NCBI RefSeq assembly: GCF_036567905.1
Contig: NZ_DATCTO010000015.1
Span: forward strand, 1 to 42,424
DNA from: Candidatus Binatus sp.
GTDB taxonomy: Bacteria > Desulfobacterota > Binatia > Binatales > Binataceae
Direction of reading: 5' to 3'
DNA length: 42,424 nt
The position numbers and the translations under genes were made by a program. Every line of letters starts with the position of its first letter. Position 1 is the stretch's first letter. The notes below the pieces were generated by a model, which saw only the letters and a program-made list of their open reading frames with translations, ran no database searches and was not told the DNA's origin. Positions 42,188-42,424 of the stretch are shown here, piece by piece.

Positions 42188-42285
42188 TCGATCAGATCCG
42201 ACTCATTGAGCGGGGGTTTCCGCTGAAGCAGGCGTCCCTCGACTCCGTGCATGAGAAGAACGTGCGGCACGGGCATATAACGACG
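42184..42285 (+). pseudogene. 5' end of a DUF1156 DNA methyltransferase gene, broken by an IS
   Basis: GTG at 42184 opens a frame reading IDQIRLIERGFPLKQASLDS followed by VHEKNVRHGHITT. This matches the start of DUF1156 proteins, which continue 'tLHiWPARRPLAA'. The match stops at 42285, where the insertion sequence begins, and the frame ends in a stop inside the IS at 42319-42321. DUF1156 proteins are adenine-specific methyltransferases found in phage-defence loci. If the rest of the gene survives it lies beyond the IS. Confidence 0.7.
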
Positions 42286-42424
42286 TGGCCTGCTCCCCAA
42301 TTTCCCGCCAATCATAAGTAGAGTCCGCCGGTTTTTTCGCCCTCCTCGGGCGGTTGCGTTTCCCGTCTTTTTAACGCTGCGAACTCGGCTGGCGTCAAGG
42401 CGCCGAGACTGCCGTGCGGTCGCA
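42286..42424 (-). mobile_element. IS3-family insertion sequence (end only, continues past the window)
   Basis: The element edge is placed at 42286, where DUF1156 homology stops and TGGCCTGCTCCCCAATTTCC begins, a TG-starting terminal repeat of IS3 type. The transposase reading frame inside runs on the minus strand. The other end and any target duplication lie outside the window. Confidence 0.65.
42312..42424 (-). CDS. IS3-family transposase OrfB, C-terminal part
   Basis: The last 37 codons of a minus-strand frame read RPHGSLGALTPAEFAALKRR and then an acidic tail to a TGA at 42312-42314. RPH-SLG-LTPAEF is the classic C-terminal end of the IS3-family DDE transposase (integrase core rve_3). The catalytic residues lie outside the window. 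Confidence 0.85.
   Translation of the reverse strand, partial: RPHGSLGALTPAEFAALKRRETQPPEEGEKTGGLYL

Larger units (their letters stand above)
13965..42424. mobile_element. Integrative conjugative element with trb-type T4SS (right end outside window)
   Basis: The left boundary is the tRNA-Leu 3' half. Inside are a toxin-antitoxin pair, a complete mating-pair and mobilisation module (trbF-G-I, traF, relaxase, traG, trbB-C-D-E-J-L) and a cargo region with defence-like genes. No replication initiator or partition gene is seen, which favours an integrated element over a plasmid, although an integrated plasmid cannot be excluded. The integrase and other att site must lie to the right of the window. 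Confidence 0.7.

Noticed and set aside
1..42424. CRISPR arrays, rRNA genes or complete tRNA genes
   Set aside because: No regularly spaced repeats, no rRNA-like sequence, and both tRNA-like segments lack their 5' halves.

Overview
The window reads as a GC-rich Gram-negative genome. The evidence is modA with a signal peptide, lipoproteins with lipoboxes, a trb-type type IV secretion system, and strong G/C preference at third codon positions. A proteobacterial or Desulfobacterota/Binatota-like host fits, but no marker here fixes the taxon and I hold this loosely.

Region 1 (about 1-564) is the decayed end of an integrated element. It holds a C-terminal scrap of a tyrosine integrase running off the left edge, a tandem 10-base repeat, and the displaced 3' half of a tRNA-Arg(CCT). 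Region 2 (about 565-13964) is chromosomal. It carries dispersed repeats, an orphan CopG/BrnA-type antitoxin, a small membrane protein, the molybdate ABC transporter modABC (minus strand), msrA, a GT87-type membrane glycosyltransferase, a fumarylacetoacetate-hydrolase-family enzyme (minus strand), glutamine-dependent NAD synthetase, a secreted protein of unknown function, and a compact PqqD / lasso-type B2 protease / ABC exporter operon with no visible cyclase or precursor.

Region 3 begins at 13965 with the displaced 3' half of tRNA-Leu(TAG) on the minus strand and runs off the right edge. I read it as an integrative conjugative element. Near its end are a BrnT/BrnA toxin-antitoxin pair and an unrecognised gene. 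Then comes a full conjugation module, 15890-29951, in the order trbF-trbG-trbI-DUF2274-traF-traD-relaxase-traG-CopG-like-trbB-C-D-E-J-(K)-L. This is a circular permutation of the usual trbBCDEJ(K)L-FGI order. No replication gene or intact integrase is visible; the integrase is presumably beyond the right edge.

Region 4 (30339-42424) is the element's cargo and looks like a defence island. It has a Fic-domain AMP-transferase-like protein with its own inhibitory motif, a decayed HigA antitoxin, and an XRE repressor plus ImmA/IrrE metallopeptidase pair. Divergent from that pair is a four-gene ubiquitin-like operon encoding a tandem Ubl protein, an E2-like protein, a JAMM protease and an E1-like adenylating enzyme. 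Next is an AbiEi-family antitoxin without a toxin, divergent from an XRE-SNF2-DUF3883 helicase followed by an HNH nuclease. The start of a DUF1156 methyltransferase gene follows, interrupted by an IS3-family insertion sequence at the right edge.

The most interesting unit is 32138-36512. The Ubl ends in a bare glycine, the E2-like protein has no cysteine where the catalytic cysteine should be, the JAMM motif is complete, and the E1 has a complete nucleotide site and a candidate cysteine. A repressor/metallopeptidase pair of the kind known to switch on CBASS operons after DNA damage sits divergently upstream, with a perfect inverted repeat between the two units.
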